Below, in pieces: positions 53,940 through 63,405 of a DNA stretch of 64,000 nt. The stretch covers positions 434,001 to 498,000 of the forward strand of contig CAWIGZ010000008.1 of the NCBI GenBank assembly GCA_963835825.1, given 5' to 3'. The notes beneath the pieces were generated by a model. It was not told the origin of the DNA. It did no database searches and was given only the letters and a program-made list of their open reading frames with translations. Within the stretch, counting starts at the first letter, position 1, and each line of letters starts with the position of its first letter. The DNA comes from JADGRB01 sp963835825 (GTDB taxonomy: Bacteria; Myxococcota_A; Polyangia; Fen-1088). The position numbers and the translations under genes are program-made.

Positions 53940-56836
53940 ATGACCCCACCCCGCCCAGAGGAAGCAGCCCGCGAGGAGATTGACGCGGCCCTGACCGAGG
54001 CTGGGTGGGTGGTCCAGGACATGGGTGACCTGAACCTGGCGGCCGGGATCGGTGTGGCGGTTCGGGAGTTCTACATGGCGAAGGGGTATGGGCGGGCGGA
54101 CTACCTGCTGTTCGTCGAAGGGCAGGCGGTCGGGGCGCTGGAGGCGAAGAAGGCTGGGCACACGCTGATCGGGGTCGAGGCCCAGGTGCTCAAGTACGGC
54201 GAGGGCCTCCCGCCCGAGCTGGAGGCCCCCATTCGCCCGCTCCCGTTCCTGTACCTGTCCACGGGCGTCGAGACGCAGGTTCTCCAACCGGCTTGGACCC
54301 CGAGCCCCGGTCCCGCCGGGTCTTCGCGCCCCACCGGCCCGAGACGCTGGCGGAATGGCTCCACGCGGACTCTCTGGCCGACTGGACTCGCGGCTGGGCG
54401 CGCCCGCAGCCCACGGCGCGCAGCCGACGCGGCCCCGCTGCCGTACGGCGCGCGGCCGTCCTCCCTGCGCGCGCGCCTCCAGGTCCTGCCGCCCACCGAG
54501 ATACCTGGCCTATGGGCGAACCAGCAGCGCGCGATCCAGCCCTCGAACAGTCCCTGGCCGCTGACCGCCCGCGCGCTCTGATCCAGATGGCCACCGGCTC
54601 GGGCAAGAGCCTCACGGCCGTCGCCTCGCATCTACCGCCTCATCAAGTTCGGCGGCGCGCGGCGCGTGCTGTTCCTGGTGGACCGCGCCAACCTCGGCGA
54701 GCAGGCCGAGAACGAGTTCCAGAACTACCGCACCTACGACGACCACCGAAAGTTCACCGAGCTGTACAAGGTCCAGCGCCTGACCGGCAACAAGATCGGG
54801 TCGTCCACCAAGGTCGTGATCACGACCATCCAGCGCCTCTACTCGATGCTCCGCGGCGAGCCCGAGCTCGACCCGGAGCTCGAGGAGCTCTCCGGCTTCG
54901 ACGGCGCCGGGCATCGCGCAGCCGCGTGGCCGAGGTCGGGTACAGCGCCGGCCATGCCGCCCGAGTACTTCGACGTGGTCTTCATCGACGAATGCCACCG
55001 CAGCATCTACACGCTGTGGCGGCAGGTGCTCGAGTACTTCGACGCCTACCTGGTCGGCCTCACGGCCACGCCCGCCAAGCACACGTTCGGCTTCTTCAAC
55101 CAGAACCTGGTGATGGAGTACGGCCACGAGCAGGCCGTCGCCGACGGCGTGAACGTGCGACTTCGACATCTACAAGATCCGCACGAAGATCACCGCGCAG
55201 GGCTCGACCGTCGAAGCCGCGCCGGGCGCGATGCTCGGCTATGCGCGACCGGCAGCACGCGCAAGCTGCGCTGGGAGGCGCCCGACGAGGACATCACCTA
55301 CACCGCGAAGCAGCTCGACCGGGACGTCGTCGCCAGGGACCAGATCCGCCTCATCGTCCGCACCTTCCGGGAGCGGCTGTTCACCGAGATCTTCCCGGGC
55401 CGCACGATCGTCCCGAAGACGCTGATCTTCGCCAAGGACGACTCCCACGCCGAGGACATCGTCGAGATCGTGCGCGAGGAGTTCGGCAAGGGCAACGACT
55501 TCTGCACGAAGATCACCTACAAGACCACCGGCCGGGAAGCCGCAGGATCTGATCCAGGAGCTTCCGCACCAGCTACAACCCGCGCATCGCCGTCACCGTC
55601 GACATGATCGCCACGGGCACCGACGTGCGCCCGATCGAGATCGTCATGTTCATGCGCGCGGTGAAGAGCCGCGTGCTCTTCGAGCAGATGAAGGGGCGCG
55701 GCGTGCGGGTCATCACCAGCGACGAGCTGCAGGCGGTCACGCCCGACGCCAAGGCGAAGACCCACTTCGTCATCGTGGACTGCGTCGGCGTCACCGAGAG
55801 CCAAGCATCGACGACACGCAGCCGCTCGAGAAGGAGCCCGGGCGTCTCGTTCGACAAGCTGCTCGGAGCACGTCGCCAGCGGCGGCGCGAACCCGGACGA
55901 TGGTCAGCTCGCTCGCCAGCCGCCTGACGCCGGCTGGACAAGCAGCTGGGGCCCGCGCGAGCGGCGCACATCAAGGAGGCGTCGGGCGGGGCCGGCGCTG
56001 ACGGCGCTCGCGCACGCCATCGTCGAGGCGCTGGACGCCGACCGTCAGGTCGACGCACGCGCGGACGAAGTTCAACCTGCCGGCGGACGACGAGCCGAGC
56101 GACGAGCAGATCCAGAAGGCGGCGACGGATGCTAATGAAGGAGGCGGTCAGCCCGCTGGCCACGCAACCCGAAGCTGCGGAAGCTGCTGCAAGAGCTGAA
56201 GGCGCAGCTCGAGCAGATCATCGACGAGGTCAGCAAGGACGAGCTGCTCGAGGCCGGGGCTGCGCCCGAGGCCAAGGAACGCGCGCGGCCGCTCGTGCAG
56301 TCGTTCGAGGCGTACCTCGCGGAGCACAAGGACGAGATCGACGCGCTGCAGTTCTTCTACGCCCAGCCCTACGCGCAGCGGCTTCGCTACGAGGACATCC
56401 AGGCGCTGGCCGACGCCATCGGCGCGCCGCCGCGCGAACTGGACGCCCGAGCGGCTGTGGCAGGCGTACGAGCAGCTCGACCAGGACAGGGTGCGCGGCG
56501 CGAGCGGCGAACGGCTGCTGACGGACATCGTCTCGCTGGTGCGGTTCGCGCTGCACAAGGAGGACGAGCTGCGTGCCCTACGCCGAGCAGGTGCGCGCGC
56601 GGTTCGACGAACTGGATGGCGCAGCAGCGCACAGCGGGCCGGAAGTTCACGGACGAGCAGAGCCGGTGGCTGGCGATGATGCGGGACCACGTCGGCGCAG
56701 AGCCTGGAGATGGAGCTGGACGACTTCGACCTGACGCCGTTCGTGGAGGAGGGCGGCGCTGGGCAAGGCGGCCGGGTGTTCGGCAAGGAGCTGGCAGGTG
56801 ATCGTGCGTGAGTTGAATGAGGCGCTGGCGGCATGA
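53940..56836 (+). CDS. hsdR: Type I restriction enzyme R subunit, many frameshifts
   Basis: ATP-dependent endonuclease/translocase of a type I system. Order of motifs: REFYMAKGYGRADYLLFVEG with EAKK (nuclease) near residue 65, MATGSGKS (Walker A), VFIDECHRSIYT (DECH box), LVGLTATPAKHTFG, TLIFAKDDSHAEDIVEIVRE, AVTVDMIATGTDV and FEQMKGRGVRVI (motif VI). The protein runs through all three frames; most of the shifts look like single extra G/C bases, with one apparent loss near 54530. Corrected length is about 960 residues. The stop TGA at 56834-56836 overlaps the hsdS ATG. Confidence 0.88.
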
Positions 56837-58418
56837 CGCAAGGACGATCCCGGTGCGAATCCCCGAGGCTGGCTGGGCAGCACTTGGCGATGTCTGCCGA
56901 CTCTTCGAAGAGTTGCGCATCAGCCGAAGGCTGCCAAGCGGAGCGGCGGATCTGGATCCGCTACTCGGCGCCGTATCTGCGAGTCGCAAACGTCCAGCGA
57001 TGGGTATCTGGAGCTCTCGGAGATGCTCGACGCATCGAGGCCACGAGCGCCGAAGGATCGAGCTGCTACGCTCTGAGGCACGGTGACGTCCTCTTCAACG
57101 AGGGCGGCGATCGAGACAGCTGCGGTCGCGGCTGGATTGGAACGGCGATGTGCCTCTCTGCATTCATCGAATCACGCGTTCATGCGCCTGCTCCGTCGCG
57201 AGGCATCTGCCTCAAGCTGCTTCCTGGTATGGGAACAGCGCCGGTCAGCTCGACTTCTGGGACGAGGGGAAGCAGACGACCAATCTGGCGTCCATCAACC
57301 TGACGAAGCTGGGTGATCTCCCGATTCCCGTGCCACCTGCGGCCGAAGCAGCGCCGATTGTTGAGTGCTCGATTCCTACCTCACCCGCCTCGACGCTGCG
57401 ACCGAGGGGCTGAAGCGGGTCGAAGCGAACCTGAAACGCTACCGCGCGTCGGTGCTCAAGGCTGCGGTCGAGGGCCGCCTCGTGCCCACCGAGGCCGAGC
57501 TGGCCGCGAAGAGAATCGCGACCTACGAACCCGCTTCCGTCCTCCTCGCTCGCATCCTCAAGGAACGCCGTCGACGCTGGGAGGAGTCCGAGTTGCCAGG
57601 ATGAAGGCAAAAGGCGAGGCACCCAAGAACGACAAGTGGAAGGAACGAGTACGAGGAGCCTCCGGCTGCGGACGCATCCGGCCTACCGGCCTCTTCCTGA
57701 AGGTGGTGCTGGGCGAGTCTCGAGGCGCTTACGAGTGCCGAGCGCCCGATCTCGCTACGGAATCCGATGCCGAGGATCACGTTCGCGACGGTGTTCCCTA
57801 CGTGACGGTCAGGGACATGCGCAAGGTCGCTTGACCCTTGATGCTCTTCAACGGACCGCGCCCGAAATCTCCGCGAAGTATCCGAGGCGGTGCTGAAAGG
57901 TGGTGACCTTCTCATCGCCATTCGCGGAACCTTTGGCCGAGTAGTCGAGGTTCCTGCGGAACTCGAGGGGCGCAACATCACCCAGGATTCTGCTCGGCTC
58001 GACCTCTCACGCGCTCATTCGATGCCCGCTATGTCAAAGTGGCCTTGCTGAGCCCGCGTCTTGCAGACGTACTTCAAACGCGTCTCTCGCGGCGTTGCCG
58101 TCGAAGGGCGTGAACATTGCGAGACCTGCGACTCACGCCGATCCCGGTACCACCTGTCGCGGAGCAGGAACGCATCGTTGATGAAGTGGAGGATCTCCTG
58201 TCGATCGCCGAGGTGGGTGAAGAACGCGTCGGCATCGATCGCGCACGCCTTGCCCGCGCTCCGCCAGTCCATTCTCAAGTGGGCCTTCGAAGGCAAGCTC
58301 GTCGACCAGGACCCCAACGACGAGCCCGCCGCCGCCATGCTCGCTCGCATACAGAGTGAGCGACGCCGACCGCGCCTGAAGCGAAACCGCGGCTCGGACC
58401 AACAGAAGAAAGGCCGCA
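56833..58418 (+). CDS. hsdS: Type I restriction specificity (S) subunit, many frameshifts
   Basis: DNA-recognition subunit. Two target-recognition domains are separated by conserved spacers: SINLTKLGDLPIPVPPAAE and LRLTPIPVPPVAEQERIVDE, each followed by a helical spacer (RASVLKAAVEGRLVPTEAEL and ILKWAFEGKLVDQDPNDEP). The end fits DEPAAAMLARIQSER. Shifts are dense, as in its neighbours, so the exact reading of the recognition domains cannot be trusted. It starts in the ATGA overlap with hsdR and its end, at about 58380-58418, is close to the hsdM start. Confidence 0.82.
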
Positions 58419-59947
58419 TGAGCGACACCACCAACATCGTCCAGAAGCTCTGGAGCTACTGCACGTCCTGCGCGACGACGGGCTCTCGTACCAGGACTAT
58501 CTGGAGCAGCTCACGATCCTGCTCTTCCTCAAGATGGCCGACGAGCGCGCCGAGCATGACCGGCGCGGAGCAGCCGATCCCGAAGGGCTACCGCTGGGCG
58601 GACCTCGTCCGCGCCCAAGATGGAGGGCGTGAAGCTCGAAGAGCACTACCGCGAAACGCTGCGCGTGCTCGGGCAGCAGGGCGGGATGCTCGGGCCTCAT
58701 CTTCCGCAAGGCGCAGAACAAGATCCAGGACCCGGCCAAGCTGCGCCAGCTCATCGTCGAGCTGATCGGCAAGGAGAGCTGGCTCGTCGATGTCCGCCGA
58801 CGTGAAGGGCGACGCCTACGAGGGGCTGCTCGAACGCAACGCCCAGGACATCAAGAGCGGCGCGGGCCAGTACTTCACGCCCGCGACCGCTGATCGACGC
58901 GATCGTCGACGTGCATCCAGCCGCAGCCCGGGCGAGGTCATCTGCGATCCCGCGTGCGGCACGGGCGGATTCCTGCTCGCGGCGCACGAGTACCTGGCCA
59001 ACCCCGACCACTACAAGCTCGACCGCGACCAGAAGAAGCACCTGCGCTACGACGCCCTGCGCGGGAGTGGAGCTGGTCGAAGGCGTCGGCGCGCCTCTGC
59101 GCGATGAACCTGTTCCTGCACGGCATCGGCCCCGACGACGCCGAGCGGAGCCGTCCCGATCGACAGCGGCCGAGGACGCGCTGCGCACGACCGCCGGCCC
59201 AGCTCGTCGAGGTCGTGCTGACCAACCCGCCCTTCGGCAAGAAGTCGTCGATCACCGTCGTCAACGAGGAGGGCGAGACCGACAAGGAGTCGATCACCTA
59301 CAACCGCACGGACTTCTGGACGACGACCAGCAACAAGCAGCTCAACTTCGTCCAGCACGTGAAGTCGCATGCTCAAGATCAACGGCCGCGCCGCCGTCGT
59401 CGTGCCCGACAACGTGCTCTTCGAGGGCGGCGCCGGCGAGAAGATCCGCCGCAAGCTCCTGCACGAGTGCGACGTGCACACCCTGCTGCGCCTGCCCACC
59501 GGCATCTTCTACGCCCAGGGCGTCAAGGCGAACGTCCTCTTCTTCGACCGCAAGCCCGCGCGCGAGACGCCGTGGACCAAGAAGGTCTGGGTCTACGACC
59601 TGCGCACCAACCAGCACTTCACGCTCAAGCAGAACCGCCTCGACCGCGCCGACCTCGACGAGTTCGTCGCCTGCTACAACCCCGAGAACCGCCACAAGCG
59701 GAAGCCGACCTGGACCGAGAAGAAGCCCGAGGGCCGATGGCGCGCCTACACCTACGACGAGATCGTCGCCCGCGACAAGGCCAGCCTCGACATCTTCTGG
59801 CTCCGCGACGAGAGCCTCGAGGACTCCGCCAACCTCCCCGATCCCCACATCCTGGCCGCAGAGATCGCCGACGACCTCCGCGCCAGCCTGGAGCAGATCG
59901 AGGACGTGCTGGCCGATCTGCAGGCGCGCGCGACCGCGAGGAGCTGA
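58418..59947 (+). CDS. hsdM: Type I modification methyltransferase (M) subunit, frameshifted in its first half
   Basis: Adenine-specific DNA methyltransferase. N-terminal part: SDTTNIVQKLWSY and LEQLTILLFLKMADERAEHD; SAM-binding motif I as DPACGTGGF; catalytic NPPF motif in VVLTNPPFGKKSSITVVNEE. The last 190 residues from 59369 (LKINGRAAVVVPDNVLFEGG, LLRLPTGIFYAQGVKANVLF) read in one frame without shifts. About ten single-base shifts, mostly extra C or G, lie in 58460-59200. It would form the M2S complex with hsdS to protect host sites. Confidence 0.88.
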
Positions 59948-60035
59948 TCGCACGCATCGTGGAAGGGGCAATGACCTTCCGGGTACTTGCGCCGTGCACT
60001 TCAGACGCGCAATCATCGAACCTCAAGGAGCCTAA

Positions 60036-61220
60036 ATGGCGGTAGCCCAGCAGCCCAAGTCGGGAGTTTCTGAGAGCCCCGGAGACAGTCCGCCTCCGAA
60101 GAAGAAACGTCGAGGAAAGGCGCGGCGTAGGAAGGCTCGAGACATCGGCGCCGCTTCTGGGCCGAGTCGGTTTGCCCCGCGGCCCTTTCCAAAGGATCCA
60201 CTCGAACGGGCGCTCAAGGTTCCAGCGGTCATTAAGGAGAAGAACGGCGGCAACCCTTGGCCACCGGAGGATGTGGCCGGGGCTGTTGCTCTCTCCCGCG
60301 GCGCGCCCGCTTTTTACTATTTGACGGCGTCCGCACGTGACTATGGCCTGACCGACGGTGCGCGCGACTCGAAGAAGATCGGGCTGACCCCCTTGGGCAA
60401 GTCGCTCGTCTATCCGCTCAACGAGCGAGAAGAGGCCGCCGGACGCCTCGAAGCATTTCGTAAGGTTAAGCCCTTCGCCGACGTGTTGGCCCACTACGGC
60501 GGTAACCGGCTCCCAGAGCTTCAGTACGTGAAGAACACGCTCAAAAGAGAGTTTGATCTTGATGAGCGATACCACGAAGAATTCGTGGAGCTCTTCAAGG
60601 CCAACTGCGAGTTCATCGGTCTCAAGGAGGGGCAAGCCCTGGGGGCAGGTGGGCCAGCCGATCGCAGGAAAGGGCCTCCAGCCGTGCGTGGTGCTGTCGA
60701 TGGTGCGGTAACCGTTGCCGAGCCTGACGAGACCAGCAGCTTGACCTGCTTCGTGATCATGCCCTTCACCGAGCGCGATGATGTCCGCCCGGCTAATTTC
60801 TTCAGCGAGGTCCTGACCAGGTTGATCACTCCGGCGTGTGTCAGCGCTGGCTTCCGTGTCGTCACCGCGGATCGTCGCGGCAGCGACGTAATCCATTCCA
60901 CGATCGTAAATTCCCTGCTCGATGCCGATTTGGTCGTAGCAGACATGACCGATCACAACCCGAACGTTCTTTTCGAATTGGGGATGCGAATGCACGCAGA
61001 CAAGCCCATCGCCCTAATCCAGGCAGAGGGGACGACTCGGATCTTCGACGTCGACAACGTGCTTCGTGTCCTTTCGTACAACCCCAACCTCTGGACGAGC
61101 ACGTTGGAAGCTGACCGCCCGAAGCTCAGCGAGCACGTGAAGGCAGCGTGGGAGCATCGCGAGAGCGTGGAGACCTATATGAAGCTCCTGCGCCGCAAAG
61201 ACCCGCCGTCCGGGCTCTGA
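60036..61220 (+). CDS. Protein with TIR/deoxyribosyltransferase-like C-terminal domain
   Basis: Protein of 394 residues. A basic N-terminus (KKKRRGKARRRKARD) leads to a central domain of about 150 residues (VKPFADVLAHYGGNRLPELQ, FVELFKANCEFIGLKEGQAL), possibly a winged-helix-like recognition part. From about residue 238 comes TCFVIMPFTERDDVRPANFF, then GSDVIHSTIVNSLLDADLVV and ADMTDHNPNVLFELGMRMHA, the layout of TIR-like or nucleoside-deoxyribosyltransferase-like folds, with Glu in FELG as candidate catalytic residue. Such domains cleave NAD+ or nucleosides in phage defence. It reads in one frame, right after hsdM. Confidence 0.68.
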   Translation: MAVAQQPKSGVSESPGDSPPPKKKRRGKARRRKARDIGAASGPSRFAPRPFPKDPLERALKVPAVIKEKNGGNPWPPEDVAGAVALSRGAPAFYYLTASARDYGLTDGARDSKKIGLTPLGKSLVYPLNEREEAAGRLEAFRKVKPFADVLAHYGGNRLPELQYVKNTLKREFDLDERYHEEFVELFKANCEFIGLKEGQALGAGGPADRRKGPPAVRGAVDGAVTVAEPDETSSLTCFVIMPFTERDDVRPANFFSEVLTRLITPACVSAGFRVVTADRRGSDVIHSTIVNSLLDADLVVADMTDHNPNVLFELGMRMHADKPIALIQAEGTTRIFDVDNVLRVLSYNPNLWTSTLEADRPKLSEHVKAAWEHRESVETYMKLLRRKDPPSGL

Positions 61221-61316
61221 AGGTTAGAGGCATGCCGATACCAAGGAAGATGAAGGACGAACACGTCCGTCGTCATCTCCAGCCACGCCCCCCCCACTCA
61301 GCGCTACCCTCCCCCC

Positions 61317-62565
61317 ATGCCGCCTCCGGCGCTCCCCGCCCGCATCCGCCTCGCCGAGCTCCTCGCCGCCCTCTCCCTCGGCATCGACCTCGGCTTCGGC
61401 CAGCCGATGGAGCACGTGCTCCGCCAGTGCCTGATCGCGCTCCGCCTCGCCGAGCGTCGCGGCCTCGACCACCCGACTCGCGCCGCGATCTACTTCACGG
61501 CGCTGCTCGTCAACGTCGGCTGTCACTCGGATGCGCACGAGCAGGCCAGGTGGTTCGGGGACGACATCGCGCTCAAGGCGGTGAAGTACCGCCACGGCAT
61601 GCGCGCGCGCGGGGCGGCCGCGTCGATGAGGATGCTGGGCGCGGGCCAGCCCCCGCTGCATCGATTTCGACTCGGGCTCGAGTTCATGATCGCGGGCCAT
61701 CGCCAGATGGACATCGCGGTTTAGGGATGGGCGGGGTCGCGGCGGCGACGGCGTTCTGCCGGCGGCTGGGGGGGACGCAGTTCGATCCCTCGCTCACGGG
61801 GCTGCTCTGCGCGCGCGGCGCGGAGCTGCTCGACGGGCTCGACACGGTGCGGACCTGGACGGCCGTGATCGATGCCGAGCCCGCATTCGGCGAACGTCGC
61901 CGAGCTGGCGGCGGGCGCCGCCGCGGGGCTGGGGTTGCCGGCGGGGGAGGTGCAGGCCTTGCGGCGCGCCGGGCTGGTGCACCATTTCGGGCGGCTCGGC
62001 GTCTCCAACGCGATCTGGGACAGGCGCGGGGCGCTGGGGGTCGGCAAATGGGATGGCAGGAGCGGGTTCGCATGGTCCCGTACCTCACGGAGCGGATGCT
62101 GCAGCAGTCGCCGACGCTCGCCCCGTTGGGGGCGCTGGCGGCGCAGCACTGCGAGCGGATGGACGGCTCGGGTTACCCGCGCGGGCTGCGCGGCGCCGCG
62201 ATTCCGATCGCCGCGCGCGTCCTCGCCGCCGCCTCCGTTTACCAGGCGATGTGCGAGCCGCGGCCGCACCGCCCCGCGCACGCGCCGGAGGGGGCGGCGC
62301 TCGAGCTGCGCGGCGAGGTCCGCGCCGGTCGCCTCGACGGTGAGGCGGTCGAGGCGGTCCTCCGCGCCGCCGGGCATCGCGCGCGCGGGCTTTCCGGGCA
62401 GCCGTCCCGCCTCACGGCGCGCGAGATCGAGGTGTTGCGCCTGGTCGCCCGGGGGCAGTCGACCAAGGAGGTCGTCCGGCAGCTCGGCATCACGCCCAAG
62501 ACCGCGGGCAATCACATCGAGCACATCTACGCCAAGATCGGCGCGCGCAACCGTCGCGGCCGAGA
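61317..62565 (+). pseudogene. HD-domain/LuxR regulator with internal deletions
   Basis: The parts match a known long regulator family: an N-terminal HD-like region (RLAELLAALSLGIDLGFGQ; TALLVNVGCHSDAHEQARWF), then a stop at 61722, then GGVAAATAFCRRLGGTQFD, then ANVAELAAGAAAGLGLPAGE, the HD-GYP-like text ERMDGSGYPRGLRGAAIPIA, and a LuxR helix-turn-helix (TAREIEVLRLVARGQSTKEV). Blocks expected between these parts are missing at about 61715 and 61880, and the frame shifts at about 62048. The gene cannot make a normal protein. Confidence 0.65.
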
Positions 62566-62760
62566 GCGCGGCCAGCCCCGAGCGGGTGCTGGCCCTCGCG
62601 GGGACCGACTTCTCCGCGCGTCGCGCGAAGGTCTGGGGGAACGTCCAGGAGAGCCGCCTCGCGCTGCACGAGCGCGGCGCGACCCACGTCGAGGTCACGG
62701 AGTACGGGACGGGCGCCGCCTGGTTCGCCGCCAGGCCCTCAAGGAGGTGGAGGCGAGTTA
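62566..62760 (+). pseudogene. Unidentified coding-like fragment joined to the LuxR relic
   Basis: After the LuxR helix-turn-helix the text changes in frame to ASPERVLALAGTDFSARRAK, VWGNVQESRLALHERGATHV and EVTEYGTGAAWFAA, which does not belong to a LuxR end. It looks like the C-terminal piece of another gene brought in by a deletion junction at about 62563. I cannot name it. Confidence 0.35.
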
Positions 62761-62821
62761 GCGACTTCGCTGAGGCGTCGATGACGGCCACGAATTAGAT
62801 AATAGTGTAAGTAATACAGTT

Positions 62822-62849
62822 ATATTCGCGATTCGCGAATCGCGAATAT
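62822..62849. promoter_or_regulatory. Perfect 28-base palindrome, likely operator
   Basis: A perfect 28-base palindrome built from overlapping TTCGCG/CGCGAA units (outer ATAT ends) lies 9 bases before the GTG of the next gene, just after an AT-rich stretch (TAGATAATAGTGTAAGTAAT) that probably holds the promoter. It would cover the ribosome-binding region or start site, so the following helix-turn-helix protein may repress itself here. Confidence 0.65.
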
Positions 62850-62858
62850 GATGGCCTG

Positions 62859-63359
62859 GTGCTCAAGCCCCAAGACCTCGTCGTAGCCGTTCGCCTGGCA
62901 ATCCCCTCCGCCGACCTGTCGACCTACCCGGGCCTCGCTGCTTCCCTGCGCATGAGCGCTTCCGAGGCACACGCTGCCGTCAAACGCGCGGCGGCGTGCG
63001 GGCTCGTGGACGAGACCACGCGGAAGGCCAAGCGGTCGGCGCTGCTCGAGTTCGTCGTTCACGGGTTGCGATACGTGTTCCCGCCGAGCTGGAGCGGGGT
63101 GTCCCGGGGTATTCCCACGTCGTACGCGGCGCCGCCCCTGAACGGATCCATCGTCCAAGGCGACCTGCCGCCCGTCTGGCCGCACCCCGAAGGTCAGACC
63201 CGCGGGCAGGGCCTCCGCCCGATTTACAAGTCCGTTCCCGAGGCCTCCCTGCACGACGCCGAGCTCTACGAATGGATGGCCCTCCTCGACGCGATTCGCG
63301 CCGGACGTGCGCGCGAGAGGGAACTCGCGGTGAGTTTGATCCGAAAACGTCTGACATGA
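62859..63359 (+). CDS. Winged-helix/MarR-like regulator of a toxin-antitoxin-like family
   Basis: Protein of 166 residues. The N-terminal helix-turn-helix is LSTYPGLAASLRMSASEAHA, AVKRAAACGLVDETTRKAK, followed by ALLEFVVHGLRYVFPPSWSG, VSRGIPTSYAAPPL, LPPVWPHPEGQTRGQGL and LYEWMALLDAIRAGRARERE. This set is the signature of a widespread short regulator often beside a nucleotidyltransferase gene. Here the next gene is RhuM-like instead. The start is GTG at 62859, right after the palindrome. Confidence 0.72.
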   Translation: MLKPQDLVVAVRLAIPSADLSTYPGLAASLRMSASEAHAAVKRAAACGLVDETTRKAKRSALLEFVVHGLRYVFPPSWSGVSRGIPTSYAAPPLNGSIVQGDLPPVWPHPEGQTRGQGLRPIYKSVPEASLHDAELYEWMALLDAIRAGRARERELAVSLIRKRLT

Positions 63360-63405
63360 AAACCCCACCTGAGCCGAGGAGACCTCGGGCAGACTCGCGG
63401 CTGAC

